Assembly (NCBI GenBank): GCA_902764915.1
Contig: CACWXY010000043.1
Coordinates: 1 to 35,002, forward strand
DNA: 35,002 nucleotides
DNA from: an uncultured Eubacteriales bacterium
Lineage (GTDB): Bacteria; Bacillota; Clostridia; Christensenellales; Aristaeellaceae
Direction: 5' to 3'
Positions 25,258 through 34,300 of the stretch are shown here, piece by piece. The number at the start of each line of letters is the position of its first letter. Position 1 is the first letter of the stretch. The notes under the pieces are model-generated. The model was not told the DNA's origin. It searched no databases and was given only the letters and a program-made list of their open reading frames with translations. The translations under genes and the position numbers were made by a program.

Positions 25258-25856
25258 CTGTGAATGGACGTTGTACGCAGATAGGGTGGCATCTGGTAGG
25301 GAATGCGCAGAAGGCGATGCAAACGCTTCTGATATCGTTTCTGATAGAAGAGTATAAACGGAATAATCATATAGTCATACAGAAACAGACAGATCAGCAT
25401 CAGTGCAAAGAAGAATACAGTCATAATCCGTCCCATTTCGGCAAATTCATCCATGACAGGAATATGGAGAAGAAAGATCAGAAGCGCATACATGAGTGCC
25501 AGAAGTACAATGAAGAGGCCAGCTTTGGCCATCAGCCGTATGATACGGGGTTCAATCCGATCCATGTATGGCTTGATAAGCGGGTATCCACCAAAAAAGA
25601 GATAAAACAGCGCCAGTTCCTTGTCCATGCCCAGGATCAGGGTAAGTAATGCGGTGGCAAGAAAAGTGATAAAAGCAGATTTTTTGCCAAAGGCCAGAAG
25701 CGGTGGGAGCAAAAACAGCCCGCAGTAGATCGGTGCAATATAGGTAAACACGGAAAGCAGCGAGGCAAGGAGCATCAGCACAACAGACAAGGCTGTCATT
25801 ATGGCACTGAGTGCGAGCTGTACGCTTTGCATATGGGAGCGCGAGTGCAGAGTCAA
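25245..25856 (-). CDS. Conserved multi-pass membrane protein
   Basis: A 203-residue protein with about five or six hydrophobic helices and a basic C-terminus. The N-terminal pattern (LALSAIMTALSVVLMLLASL, then APIYCGLFLLPPL) resembles small membrane proteins of Clostridia related to ECF-transporter S components, but no substrate motif is visible. DKELALFYLFFGGYPLIKPYMDR is the most distinctive segment. It ends the elongation operon, 3 nt after rodA, so a link to wall growth is possible but unproven. The start may be internal, since ATG codons at residues 1 and 9 are both possible. Confidence 0.75.
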   Translation of the reverse strand: MTLHSRSHMQSVQLALSAIMTALSVVLMLLASLLSVFTYIAPIYCGLFLLPPLLAFGKKSAFITFLATALLTLILGMDKELALFYLFFGGYPLIKPYMDRIEPRIIRLMAKAGLFIVLLALMYALLIFLLHIPVMDEFAEMGRIMTVFFFALMLICLFLYDYMIIPFILFYQKRYQKRLHRLLRIPYQMPPYLRTTSIHRKRP

Positions 25857-25859
25857 ACT

Positions 25860-27074
25860 TTATCTTCCTTTCGGCATACGCATGAAACGCTTATGGCCGT
25901 ATGCTGTCTGTGGTGTAGCTACATTCAGTGACAGAGAGCGGTGCTTGGTGACATTGAGTACCATACCGATACCGCCCATGTTGGTAACCATGTTGGAACC
26001 ACCATAGCTGACAAAGGGCAGAGGAATGCCGGTAATCGGCATAAGACCGGTACACATGCCAATATTTTCAAATACGTGGAAGAGCAGCATGGCGATAACG
26101 CCAATAATAATCAGCATACCGAAACGGTCATATGTATAGATGGCGAGATAGATCATGCGCAGCAAAATCAGAAAATAGGCTACCAGAAGAATCATGCACC
26201 CTCGAAATCCGAAGGCTTCACCGATGGTGGCAAAGATAAAATCTGTCCAGTCGGCGGGAACATAGTTGAGCTGAGACATGGCGCCGTCAACGAAGACGCC
26301 GATTCCTGTAGCACCGCCGGAACCGATCGTCATCATAGACTGCGTCTGCTGATATGCACCGCTGGACGAATATTCTTCCGGATTCAGGAATGCAAGGATT
26401 CGCACCAGTCGATAGCTGTCAGAACCTGAGAGTGTGAGATAGGCATACAGAAGCAGAATGGCCAGAACGCCGGCAATGCCGAATCCGATCAGAAGACGGA
26501 GATTGACACCGCCAAAATAGAGCATAATGCCGAACATAAAGATCATGACCAGCAGAGAACCCATTTCACCGGATGCAACAATGATAATGGCAGGGATGCC
26601 AATGATACCGGCAATGCGAATGAAGCTCCTGAAAGTTCCCATGGGCTTCTCTGTTAAGGATAGCTCCAGTGCCAGCGCCAGAATCAGAGAGAGTTTGGCA
26701 AACTCCGAGGGCTGAATGGTAAACCCCCATAGAGTATCCAGCCATGCCTTTACGCCTGTCGCTCGATTGAAGACCCACACCACCAGAAGCAGAAGATTGG
26801 AGAGGTAAAAGAGTGGGCGTGCGGCCTTGCGAAACCAAAGGAAAGGGATATTTGTCAGAAATGAGAGAATCAGCGGGGCCACAAGAACGAACAAGCCCTG
26901 CCGCCTGGCGTAACTGGAATTCAATATATGGTTCAGAAGGGGCATGTCTCCGGAATCGGAAGGTGTATAGGTGGCGATGGACACAGCATAGATTCCAAAA
27001 ATGGATACCGCCATGACAAGAAAAATGAGAATCCAGTCGGTATGCGCGCGCACTCGTCGATTTTCAGCAATCAA
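25860..27074 (-). CDS. rodA: SEDS peptidoglycan polymerase RodA
   Basis: RodA polymerises glycan strands for side-wall growth with PBP2. The 404-residue product has about ten transmembrane helices and typical SEDS blocks: WGFTIQPSEFAKLSLILALA, YVPADWTDFIFATIGEAFGFRG, and GIPLPFVSYGGSNM near the end. The start is TTG, overlapping the minD stop in TTGA, with AGAGGTG 7 nt upstream inside minD. Its place in the mre operon favours RodA over FtsW. Confidence 0.95.
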   Translation of the reverse strand: MIAENRRVRAHTDWILIFLVMAVSIFGIYAVSIATYTPSDSGDMPLLNHILNSSYARRQGLFVLVAPLILSFLTNIPFLWFRKAARPLFYLSNLLLLVVWVFNRATGVKAWLDTLWGFTIQPSEFAKLSLILALALELSLTEKPMGTFRSFIRIAGIIGIPAIIIVASGEMGSLLVMIFMFGIMLYFGGVNLRLLIGFGIAGVLAILLLYAYLTLSGSDSYRLVRILAFLNPEEYSSSGAYQQTQSMMTIGSGGATGIGVFVDGAMSQLNYVPADWTDFIFATIGEAFGFRGCMILLVAYFLILLRMIYLAIYTYDRFGMLIIIGVIAMLLFHVFENIGMCTGLMPITGIPLPFVSYGGSNMVTNMGGIGMVLNVTKHRSLSLNVATPQTAYGHKRFMRMPKGR

Positions 27075-27889
27075 ATATGCTTCACCTCTTTTACTCTTGG
27101 TTCAAGCATGAAATCCCACATGCGGATATACCAGGGCCTGCGCTTGCCGATGCAGGGCAGGGGAACTGCTTCGCCTGTGATTCTGCGGGCAATCCGCTCA
27201 ATAGCATATCGTGCCGGACAGTCAATATCGTACAGCCACAGATGCTTGAGCTGTGCGCGATAGACATTTATGTCATCAGGGATTTCTCCGAGAAGGGGAA
27301 GGTCCAGTGTTTCACTGCATGTCTTGGCGTTGTACATTTCCCCGCTTTCAATGAGTGCATCATTCAGTCTGTTTACAATCAGCCGGGGACGGGGGAGACC
27401 CTTCTCCTGAAGCAGGGATGCGACGCGCTCAGCGTCCCGAAGACAAAGGTCATCCGGTGTGCAAAGAAGCAGGCAGTCGTCAACCGAAGCCTTCAGAATG
27501 CCGCGGAGACCGCGCTCAATACCGGCTGGTGCGTCGATAATAACATACGCAAATAGGGCACGAACCTGATCGACCAGGGATCGGAACTGAGCGGGTGTAA
27601 TATCTTTGGCACGGGAAAACTGTGGGCATGGGAGCAGGGAAAGATTTTCTTCTCCGGGAATGGGAATCAGTGCATCATGCAGCCGACACAGTCCTGTGAG
27701 CACATCCAGAGAATCGTAAACGATCTGGCTTTCTACCCCCAGAAAGGTGTCCTGCCCACGCAGACCGATATCCATATCCAGCAGACAGACCTTATGTCCC
27801 TGACGGGCCAGTGCCTGTGAAAGAGAAGCAGCCAAGGTGGATTTGCCAACACCGCCTTTGCCGGATGCAATCAGTATGCTTCTGCCCAT
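27071..27889 (-). CDS. minD: Septum site-determining ATPase MinD
   Basis: MinD is a membrane-associated ATPase that positions the septum. The 272-residue product has the deviant Walker A SGKGGVGKST (9-18), DMDIGLRGQDTFLG, VYDSLDVLTGLC, IIDAPAGIERG and the NRLN base-recognition block, all typical of MinD rather than ParA. The C-terminus (PWYIRMWDFML) may be the membrane-targeting helix, although about 11 residues follow it. No minC or minE is present. It lies between pbp2 and rodA and is translationally coupled to rodA. The start follows AAAGGAG. Confidence 0.9.
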   Translation of the reverse strand: MGRSILIASGKGGVGKSTLAASLSQALARQGHKVCLLDMDIGLRGQDTFLGVESQIVYDSLDVLTGLCRLHDALIPIPGEENLSLLPCPQFSRAKDITPAQFRSLVDQVRALFAYVIIDAPAGIERGLRGILKASVDDCLLLCTPDDLCLRDAERVASLLQEKGLPRPRLIVNRLNDALIESGEMYNAKTCSETLDLPLLGEIPDDINVYRAQLKHLWLYDIDCPARYAIERIARRITGEAVPLPCIGKRRPWYIRMWDFMLEPRVKEVKHI

Positions 27890-27910
27890 GATGCGGACTC
27901 CTTTCTGTAA

Positions 27911-30415
27911 TCAGGGAGCAAGGGTATTGCCAATAGGAAGCGCGTAGTCAACAGTGCGCAGCGTTTCCTGGTCCAGGTACCACTGAATAAACTCGCGTGC
28001 TGCCAGAGAGGCATTACCGCCGGAATATCCGTTAGGAATGAATACCGCGAGTGCGATTTCCGGGTTTTCATAAGGCGCAAAGGCGACAAACCAGCCGTTG
28101 TTCTCCAGGTCAATGGAGGTTGTCTGCGCCGTTCCTGTCTTGGCGGCGATATTATCGCGATATTTCCAGTTGGAGAAGTACCGCCCTGCAGTACCATCCT
28201 GCTCGTCCACAACGCCTTTCATACCTTCACGGATTAAAGGAAAGTATATGTCTGTATTTTCCAGTGTAGTGACAAGCTGTGGGGAACGCTGTGACAGAAT
28301 TTCGCCCTCCGGACTGGTAATGGAATCAACCAGGGAAACATTATAGACTTTTCCACCGTTGGCAATGGTACAGACATAACGTGCGACAGCTACGGGAGTA
28401 AGCACCGTTACGGACTGGCCGATGGCGGTCAGAATCGTCTGGCTGCCGCCCCATTTGATTGTATTCATGTAATTGTAGGTGTCGGAGATGATCGTTCGGG
28501 TATATACCATTTCCTTGGTCATGCCCAGTTCTTCCATGAGAATGGAACGCATATTCGTCAGCCAGTCGGTCTGACCGGAATTTACAGCCATATCCATGAG
28601 ACGCTTGGCGCAAATGGAGAGACGTTCATCATCATAGTCCAGGTTTCGGCTGGCACCGCACTGCTTCAGATGACGTTTGATGGAATTGAATACAATGATG
28701 GGAAGCGATGTGTCCTGATTCGCTTCGTTCATGGGCTTGGTGGGATCGTACAGGGTATTCTGACTGCCTACCACGCTTCGTACTTCGCCAGGGAGGTCAA
28801 TTCCGGTCCGGCTGGTAAGCCCGAACAGAGAAGCATAATGATACAGACGGTCTTCTCCCAGTCGTGAACCGAGTTCATAGAAGAAGTAATTGCAGGAGTG
28901 TTTCAGTCCATCCACAATGGTCTGATTGGAGTGCTTATATATATAGCTCTTGCTGATCCAGCATTTAGGTGCTGTTGCCTGATCAGCGTTGTAGAGTGTA
29001 AAGTACCCCATATCGGAGATCATTTCCGTGGGCTTGAGTACTTCATCATTAAGGGCACCATAACCGGTTACCATTTTAAAAATGGAGCCTGGGGTTCCGC
29101 GTGCGTGAATACCGTAATTCAACAGGAGATTCCGTGAATCCTGAAGAATCGTGATGGCATCGGCACCGCCGGCTACCAGTGCATTCAAATCATATGTGGG
29201 ATAATTGGCCATGGCCAGCACGCGGTCCTGCATATCCAGAACAATCAGGCAACCGTGTTCGGCCAGCTGAAGGGGGAACTTATCCCAGGAGCGGTTTGCA
29301 ATATCCGTCTTATTCTCTTCCAGCCAGTCATCATCCACCAGATAGCGTTCCTGCAGATTTCGTGTATCGTTTACGTTTTCTGCGATGGCGCGTTCGGCCT
29401 GCTGCTGATAGGAGGCGTGCAGCGTCAGTTTGACGTTATTCCCGTCCTGCGGCTCTACATATTCCAGCTCACGTACAACCTTCGATAACTGGTCGCGCTC
29501 GACAATCCGATAGCCCTGGCGAGTGGAAGAGTTCTGCGTCAGCCAGTCCTCCATGGAAGACTCAATTCCATCACGGCCGATGGTGTCATTGTAGGAGTAA
29601 CCCTTCGCGCGCAGTGTCTGCCACATGGTCTGTGAAGGAATGGCTCCGGTATACCCGATAATCTGGGCTGCAAGAGTGGAGCGGGGATAGACACGCTTGG
29701 TGCCGACCGCGATTTCCATGCCAGATAGCCGCATGGAACGCGTCTCCACCTCAATGACCGTCTCGTAGGACACATCCTTTGCGATGACAATTGGCTGAGA
29801 GGAGAAGACGTTCATCTGCATTTCACAGTATACTGCCATGATTTTGCAGATGGTTTCTTCGTCAAGCCCTGGAGCGACTACATCGATCTGATAACGGTCA
29901 TACAGCCGATTATAGCAGTCTTCTGCAGTAGGAAACCGTGTCTTCGTCAGATAGTTATTGCTGCGCCACTGCGATTCACGGGTAGCAAGCACGCTTTCCG
30001 AAAGCCGCTCGGGATCACCAAAATTGAATACCCATTCTCCGGTCTCCTCATCACGCTGGATGTTGAAGTCAAGCGCCATCTGTCCGCCATTACGTTCAAT
30101 AATGCCGATGCACTCGAGAATGGATGAAGTAAAAGTCTGGTAATTTGTTTTACTGCTGAGAGAGACATCCTTGTAAAAGGTGACGTTGTAAATCAGCTGG
30201 TCTTCTGCCAGAATGACCGAGTCTGCATCTGTGATATTCCCGCGTTTTCCGCGCAGTGTTATCTTTTTGGTACGGCTGGATTCGGCCAGATCCGCATAAT
30301 AGTCGCTTTCGCGCAATTGCAGGTTTACAAGACCATGCGTCAGATAGCCGAAAATAGCAACGAGAACCACAAGAAAAAAGAGATATCGTCCCCGCAGTGG
30401 GCTTCTGTTTTTCAA
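27911..30415 (-). CDS. mrdA: Penicillin-binding protein 2 (elongation transpeptidase)
   Basis: The class B transpeptidase that crosslinks side-wall peptidoglycan with RodA. From the TTG at 30415 the product has 834 residues, longer than the roughly 630-700 of many PBP2 proteins. A short basic N-terminus leads to one transmembrane helix (about 11-30). The dimerisation domain follows. Transpeptidase motifs are SIFK (444-447), SCN (about 520) and KTG (759-761). AAAGGAG lies 6-7 nt before the TTG; an ATG 5 nt earlier is out of frame and stops after two codons. The longer ORF would overlap mreD and lacks a site. Confidence 0.94.
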   Translation of the reverse strand: MKNRSPLRGRYLFFLVVLVAIFGYLTHGLVNLQLRESDYYADLAESSRTKKITLRGKRGNITDADSVILAEDQLIYNVTFYKDVSLSSKTNYQTFTSSILECIGIIERNGGQMALDFNIQRDEETGEWVFNFGDPERLSESVLATRESQWRSNNYLTKTRFPTAEDCYNRLYDRYQIDVVAPGLDEETICKIMAVYCEMQMNVFSSQPIVIAKDVSYETVIEVETRSMRLSGMEIAVGTKRVYPRSTLAAQIIGYTGAIPSQTMWQTLRAKGYSYNDTIGRDGIESSMEDWLTQNSSTRQGYRIVERDQLSKVVRELEYVEPQDGNNVKLTLHASYQQQAERAIAENVNDTRNLQERYLVDDDWLEENKTDIANRSWDKFPLQLAEHGCLIVLDMQDRVLAMANYPTYDLNALVAGGADAITILQDSRNLLLNYGIHARGTPGSIFKMVTGYGALNDEVLKPTEMISDMGYFTLYNADQATAPKCWISKSYIYKHSNQTIVDGLKHSCNYFFYELGSRLGEDRLYHYASLFGLTSRTGIDLPGEVRSVVGSQNTLYDPTKPMNEANQDTSLPIIVFNSIKRHLKQCGASRNLDYDDERLSICAKRLMDMAVNSGQTDWLTNMRSILMEELGMTKEMVYTRTIISDTYNYMNTIKWGGSQTILTAIGQSVTVLTPVAVARYVCTIANGGKVYNVSLVDSITSPEGEILSQRSPQLVTTLENTDIYFPLIREGMKGVVDEQDGTAGRYFSNWKYRDNIAAKTGTAQTTSIDLENNGWFVAFAPYENPEIALAVFIPNGYSGGNASLAAREFIQWYLDQETLRTVDYALPIGNTLAP

Positions 30416-30438
30416 AGCATTCTCCTTTCCTGAAACAC

Positions 30439-31053
30439 TCAGCCGACATAGCGCTTCGGCTTTTGTGCCACTTTGCGCTGATAGCGGTAGCCGAGAAAAC
30501 GGCGAATGGGTAGCATAATCAGGCAAGTTAGTCCGGCTGTATACAGAATCACATGAAAGCCTGTCAGAAAGTGCTGAGGTGTAATCGATGATTCCCGAAG
30601 AAAGACGTATACAATATTGACGATCTCGTAAATGAGCGTGTTAACACTGCTGCACAGTACCGTGCGCAGAAGCGGGGAACGGTTCTGCGCAGGTTTGCCC
30701 ATACTGCGTTCAATTTCCAGCTGCTGTGCGGTCTTGTCGGGGAAAAGAATGACCCCGACAAGTGCGGCTGCAGGATAGAGGATCAGCTGAAACAGTTTAT
30801 GGGTGGGCAGCATGACTTCGTAGAGAAGTCCGTATATTGCTCCGCACCAGAAAGCTTGCAGACGCCCATAGGCGACGGTAATGATGGCAATGACAGACAT
30901 GGTGAGAAGCGGTGTTACCCCGCCAATGGCAAAATAGGGTACCACGGAGACCTGACAGAAGTATCCCAGAAAGATAAGCAGAAAAAGTCGGATTTCACGG
31001 CGCAGTGACTTTTTCAGCATAATCCGATTCCGGCGATGTTTGCTCATATCCAT
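30439..31053 (-). CDS. mreD: Rod shape-determining protein MreD
   Basis: A membrane subunit of the elongation complex. The 204-residue product has a basic N-terminus and about five or six hydrophobic segments, including FLLIFLGYFCQVSVVPYFAIGGVTPLLTMSVI, the usual start of MreD. The family is weakly conserved, so position between mreC and pbp2 carries much of the call. The ATG at 31053 lies 1 nt after the mreC stop and 9 nt after GGAGG; the ATG at 31062 directly abuts that site. Confidence 0.88.
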   Translation of the reverse strand: MDMSKHRRNRIMLKKSLRREIRLFLLIFLGYFCQVSVVPYFAIGGVTPLLTMSVIAIITVAYGRLQAFWCGAIYGLLYEVMLPTHKLFQLILYPAAALVGVILFPDKTAQQLEIERSMGKPAQNRSPLLRTVLCSSVNTLIYEIVNIVYVFLRESSITPQHFLTGFHVILYTAGLTCLIMLPIRRFLGYRYQRKVAQKPKRYVG

Positions 31054-31054
31054 C

Positions 31055-32542
31055 TCAGTCATCCTCCAGCGTCAGTTCCAGGGGACTTAGGGTAATATAG
31101 GGCGTCGGTGTCGGACTGGGGGAAGGAGTAGGCGTCTCATTGGGATCCGGTGTCATCACAAGCTGGTATTCAAAGACTTCCGGTGTCACATATCCTTCTG
31201 GCACTGCCGTTGGCACCGTGGTAGGTGCCGGCGTCATAGACGGTGTCTGTGTGGGTGCGGGAGTATCTTCAGCAGGAGATGCAGAAGGCATCTCAGTACC
31301 AAAGTAGTTCAGTGATCCGATGCGTATCGTCGGATAGGGGCGTGCAGTTTCCAGCGGTACAAAGGACAGATTGGATGACGCGTTCTCCCGGGTATCAATG
31401 GCACTGGCTTCAGGCTGGTATCGCATGACAATAACATACTCAATGTGCTGGAAGTCGGCAGTTGGCTCTACAACAATGTATTGCTTATTGGCTTCCATAC
31501 CGCGCGTGGACTCGCGTACGGTACCGATCGGAATCCCTTTGGGGAAGGACATGGATACACCTGAGGTCACAACCTCGTCACCGGGACGTGGCAGATGATC
31601 ATCCGGCAAATAATACATACGGCACATGGCAGTGCCGTCAATGCCAAGCGTTCCGCGGACGGTTCCCTGGTCACGACTGGATTTGATCAGTGCGGCAATG
31701 CTCGCCTCGCTGTCGATAATGGAACGTACTGTCGAGGAACGTTCAAATACCTGCTCGGTATAACCAATCAGGGCACCGGATGAGGTGACAGCCATGTACG
31801 GGGCAATGCCGTCTCGGGTTCCGCGGTTGATGGTAAAGGTGGAAAAATAGTTGCCTTCATCGCGCGATGTTACCGTGCAGACAATGGGATTCAGATTGGC
31901 ATTGGCCTGAATCTCATCATACATGTTTTCAAACTGGGAAAGCTGTGTCTGGAGTTCATCGGCTCGCATGGCCTGGTAGACGAGCTGCTCGTTTTCTTCT
32001 CGAAGGGCATTATACGCTTCTTCCAGGTTGTACCAGAACTTGATCCTTCGGATGAAGGACGCAATTCCTTCTGTCACACCGGAAAAGAAATTCTGGACAG
32101 GAGATACCGTATCCGCTACTGTCTCGGGCACCTTTGCGAACAGGCTCACGTCCCGGGTCTCGTAAATGCCTGTAACAATCAGGGATGTGGCCAGAAAAAT
32201 GGTGATGAAGAGCATGATATTCCGGCGAAGACGCGGGGATTCCTTGGAAAGCTCAAGATTATCCTCTTTCTCACTTTTCTCCCGGGAAGAATGCCTGCGC
32301 AAGAAAAAACCACGGTTCTTCTTTTTGCTTTTTTTCGGCTTTTCTTCTTCCGCAGCACGCTGTTTCAGGAAAGCAGCCATGGCCTCCTCAGGCGTATCGG
32401 ACATGGGTTCCTCATCGGTCTCGGCAGAGGAAACACTGCTGTTGGGGAGGTCTCGGGTAATGGACTCCAATGTATCGGTAAAGTAATCATCTGAGGCGTG
32501 CAGCCAGTCATTGTTTTCTTCCGGATTTTTTGTGGGGTCCAC
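31055..32542 (-). CDS. mreC: Rod shape-determining protein MreC with long terminal extensions
   Basis: MreC is the extracytoplasmic scaffold that links MreB to the wall synthases. The core is clear: transmembrane helix at about 108-126, a coiled coil at about 170-210 (YNLEEAYNALREENEQLVYQA), then the two beta barrels (TINRGTRDGIAPYMAV, VVTSGVSMSFPKGIPIGTV). At 495 residues it is much longer than the usual 280-350. An acidic then lysine-rich cytoplasmic segment of about 105 residues precedes the helix, and a tail of about 120 residues ends in a Pro/Thr-rich stretch (about 427-481). The start is GTG, with AGGAGG 9 nt upstream. Confidence 0.94.
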   Translation of the reverse strand: MDPTKNPEENNDWLHASDDYFTDTLESITRDLPNSSVSSAETDEEPMSDTPEEAMAAFLKQRAAEEEKPKKSKKKNRGFFLRRHSSREKSEKEDNLELSKESPRLRRNIMLFITIFLATSLIVTGIYETRDVSLFAKVPETVADTVSPVQNFFSGVTEGIASFIRRIKFWYNLEEAYNALREENEQLVYQAMRADELQTQLSQFENMYDEIQANANLNPIVCTVTSRDEGNYFSTFTINRGTRDGIAPYMAVTSSGALIGYTEQVFERSSTVRSIIDSEASIAALIKSSRDQGTVRGTLGIDGTAMCRMYYLPDDHLPRPGDEVVTSGVSMSFPKGIPIGTVRESTRGMEANKQYIVVEPTADFQHIEYVIVMRYQPEASAIDTRENASSNLSFVPLETARPYPTIRIGSLNYFGTEMPSASPAEDTPAPTQTPSMTPAPTTVPTAVPEGYVTPEVFEYQLVMTPDPNETPTPSPSPTPTPYITLSPLELTLEDD

Positions 32543-32575
32543 GCTTCCTCACCTCCTTGCAAGTGGATTGACGGG

Positions 32576-33613
32576 TCATTTATTCCGGTTCAGGGAAGAA
32601 TTCATGATCTCATTTAGCAGTTCTTCATTCTCGAGGATATGTCCCATTCCGGAGACTGTCGCATCTTCCGGATTCTTCGCCAGGAGTACGGGGATTCCCG
32701 TTTGCTGGCCGATGAACTGATCCAGTCCCAGCAGCTGGCTGGCACCTCCTGTAAGATGAATGCCACCACGCATGATATCGGCGGCTAGTTCAGGCGGAGT
32801 ACGTTCCAGGACCCATTTGATGGTAGCGAGGATAGCCATACATGGTTCGCGAACGGCTTCATATGCCTGAGCAGAAGTGAACTCCACATCCATGGCGTGC
32901 GCAGAAAGAAGATCGCGCCCGCGGACATGAACATGCCGATTTTCGCGAGAAGGAAGGGCGGCAGCCAAGTCTATCTTGATTTCTTCCGCCATACGTGTCC
33001 CGATAAGCATGGAAGAATTGTTCTTGAGATAGGATACAATGGCTTCGTCCATGCGAGATCCGCCTACGGGCACCGAACGGGACACAACGAGCCCGCCAAG
33101 AGAAATAATGGCTGCATCTGTGGTTCCACCGCCAATGTCAACGACCATGGAGCCTACGGGGTCATAGATAGGAAGACCGGACCCGATGGCGGCGGACAAT
33201 ACTTTTTCCACCAGATATACTTTATTGCATTTGTTTTTGCGTACGGCTTCATAAATAGCGCGGCGCGATACTGCTGGCGTTCCTACCGGGATGGAGACGA
33301 GCACTCGCGGGGGAAACAGGTGATTGACACCGATTGCTTTTCGAATAAAGTAGCCGATCAGAACGGCAACAGCATCGACATCCGTAATGGTTCCATTTTC
33401 AATAGGCGAGATAGCGGTAAGTGTATCACGGGTACGACCTAGAAGGTAGCGAGCTTCGTCCCCTACGGCACGGACCATGTGACGGTTTTCTGTATTGACA
33501 ACCACAAGCGTGGGTTCGGAAATGGCGAGCCCGTGCTTACGGACATAGACCATAGTATTGGATGACCCCAGATCAATGGCAATATCCGGAGCCTTAAAAG
33601 AAATAGATGGCAT
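32576..33613 (-). CDS. mreB: Rod shape-determining actin homologue MreB
   Basis: A membrane-bound actin-like filament that guides side-wall synthesis. The 345-residue product has phosphate 1 AIDLGSSNTMVYV, SIPVGTPAVSRRAIYEA, the phosphate 2 MVVDIGGGTTDAAII and the adenosine motif GIHLTGGASQL. MPSISFKAP was chosen as start, with AAAGGA about 8 nt upstream; the longer ORF overlaps maf. It sits 13 nt after the maf stop and 33 nt before mreC. Vegetative MreB and the sporulation-linked Mbl cannot be told apart by eye. Confidence 0.95.
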   Translation of the reverse strand: MPSISFKAPDIAIDLGSSNTMVYVRKHGLAISEPTLVVVNTENRHMVRAVGDEARYLLGRTRDTLTAISPIENGTITDVDAVAVLIGYFIRKAIGVNHLFPPRVLVSIPVGTPAVSRRAIYEAVRKNKCNKVYLVEKVLSAAIGSGLPIYDPVGSMVVDIGGGTTDAAIISLGGLVVSRSVPVGGSRMDEAIVSYLKNNSSMLIGTRMAEEIKIDLAAALPSRENRHVHVRGRDLLSAHAMDVEFTSAQAYEAVREPCMAILATIKWVLERTPPELAADIMRGGIHLTGGASQLLGLDQFIGQQTGIPVLLAKNPEDATVSGMGHILENEELLNEIMNSSLNRNK

Positions 33614-33626
33614 ATAATGCATTCCT

Positions 33627-34193
33627 TTACGCGATGGGGCAAAGCCCGCATTCGATGAGCAGGGCACGGGTCATGGGGAGCGGAAGACCAATTACGCCAG
33701 ACGGTGTTCCATGTACTGTTTCAATGAACATGCCAGCTATCCCCTGAAGGGCATAGGCACCGGCTTTGTCCATGGGTTCGCCTGTATTCACATAGCTTGT
33801 AATTTCAGAATCTGTCATAGGCCGAAACAGCACAGATGACGTATCTACAGCCTCGTGTATGCTGCCCGAGGAATCGACGGCGCATACACCTGTATGAACA
33901 TGATGCCATTTTCCTGACAGCGCGCGGAGCATCTGACAGGCTTCTTCACGGCTTTCGGGTTTCCCAAAAGGAACATCGTCAAGGGCAACAAGCGTGTCAG
34001 CAGCAAGTATGACATCCCCTGGATGACGGGATGCAACAGACAGAGCCTTTCTTTGACAGAGTACTTTTACAGCTTCCAGCGCGCCAAGACATGTATGTTC
34101 ATCGACATCCGCTACATCAATTACAAAAGGAATTCCTATGAGCTTGAGAAGCTCTTGACGTCGAGGCGAGGCTGAGGCAAGTACCAACTGCAT
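33627..34193 (-). CDS. maf: Maf-type nucleotide pyrophosphatase
   Basis: Maf proteins hydrolyse dTTP, UTP or modified nucleoside triphosphates as house-cleaning enzymes. The 188-residue product has the family start LVLASASPRRQELL, the VDEHTCLG region, VILAADTLVALDD with the catalytic aspartate, GKPESREEACQMLRALSGKWHHVHTGVC and the conserved GEPMDKAGAYALQGIAGMFIETVHG. It is first in the elongation operon, a common neighbour of mreB in Firmicutes. The ribosome binding site AAGGAG lies about 10 nt before the ATG. Confidence 0.96.
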   Translation of the reverse strand: MQLVLASASPRRQELLKLIGIPFVIDVADVDEHTCLGALEAVKVLCQRKALSVASRHPGDVILAADTLVALDDVPFGKPESREEACQMLRALSGKWHHVHTGVCAVDSSGSIHEAVDTSSVLFRPMTDSEITSYVNTGEPMDKAGAYALQGIAGMFIETVHGTPSGVIGLPLPMTRALLIECGLCPIA

Positions 34194-34226
34194 GTTGTCG
34201 GCTCCTTTTCATAAGCATACATTGAA

Positions 34227-34255
34227 ATTATACCACAATCACGGCACTGTGAGAA
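34227..34255 (-). promoter_or_regulatory. Promoter of the maf-mre-pbp2-minD-rodA operon
   Basis: On the minus strand, TATAAT (34232-34227) is preceded by TGG, giving an extended -10, with TTCTCA 17 bp upstream (34255-34250). The start of transcription would be near 34221, about 28 nt before maf. I see no other strong promoter inside the operon. Confidence 0.75.
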
Positions 34256-34300
34256 TGTCGGAGCGGATGAGAAAATCGAATCATACAGGAAGGGAACTGG

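Noticed and set aside
30412..30420. ATG-CTT-TGA mini-ORF overlapping the PBP2 start
   Set aside because: The ribosome binding site is 1 nt from this ATG but 6-7 nt from the in-frame TTG, so the mini-ORF is probably incidental.
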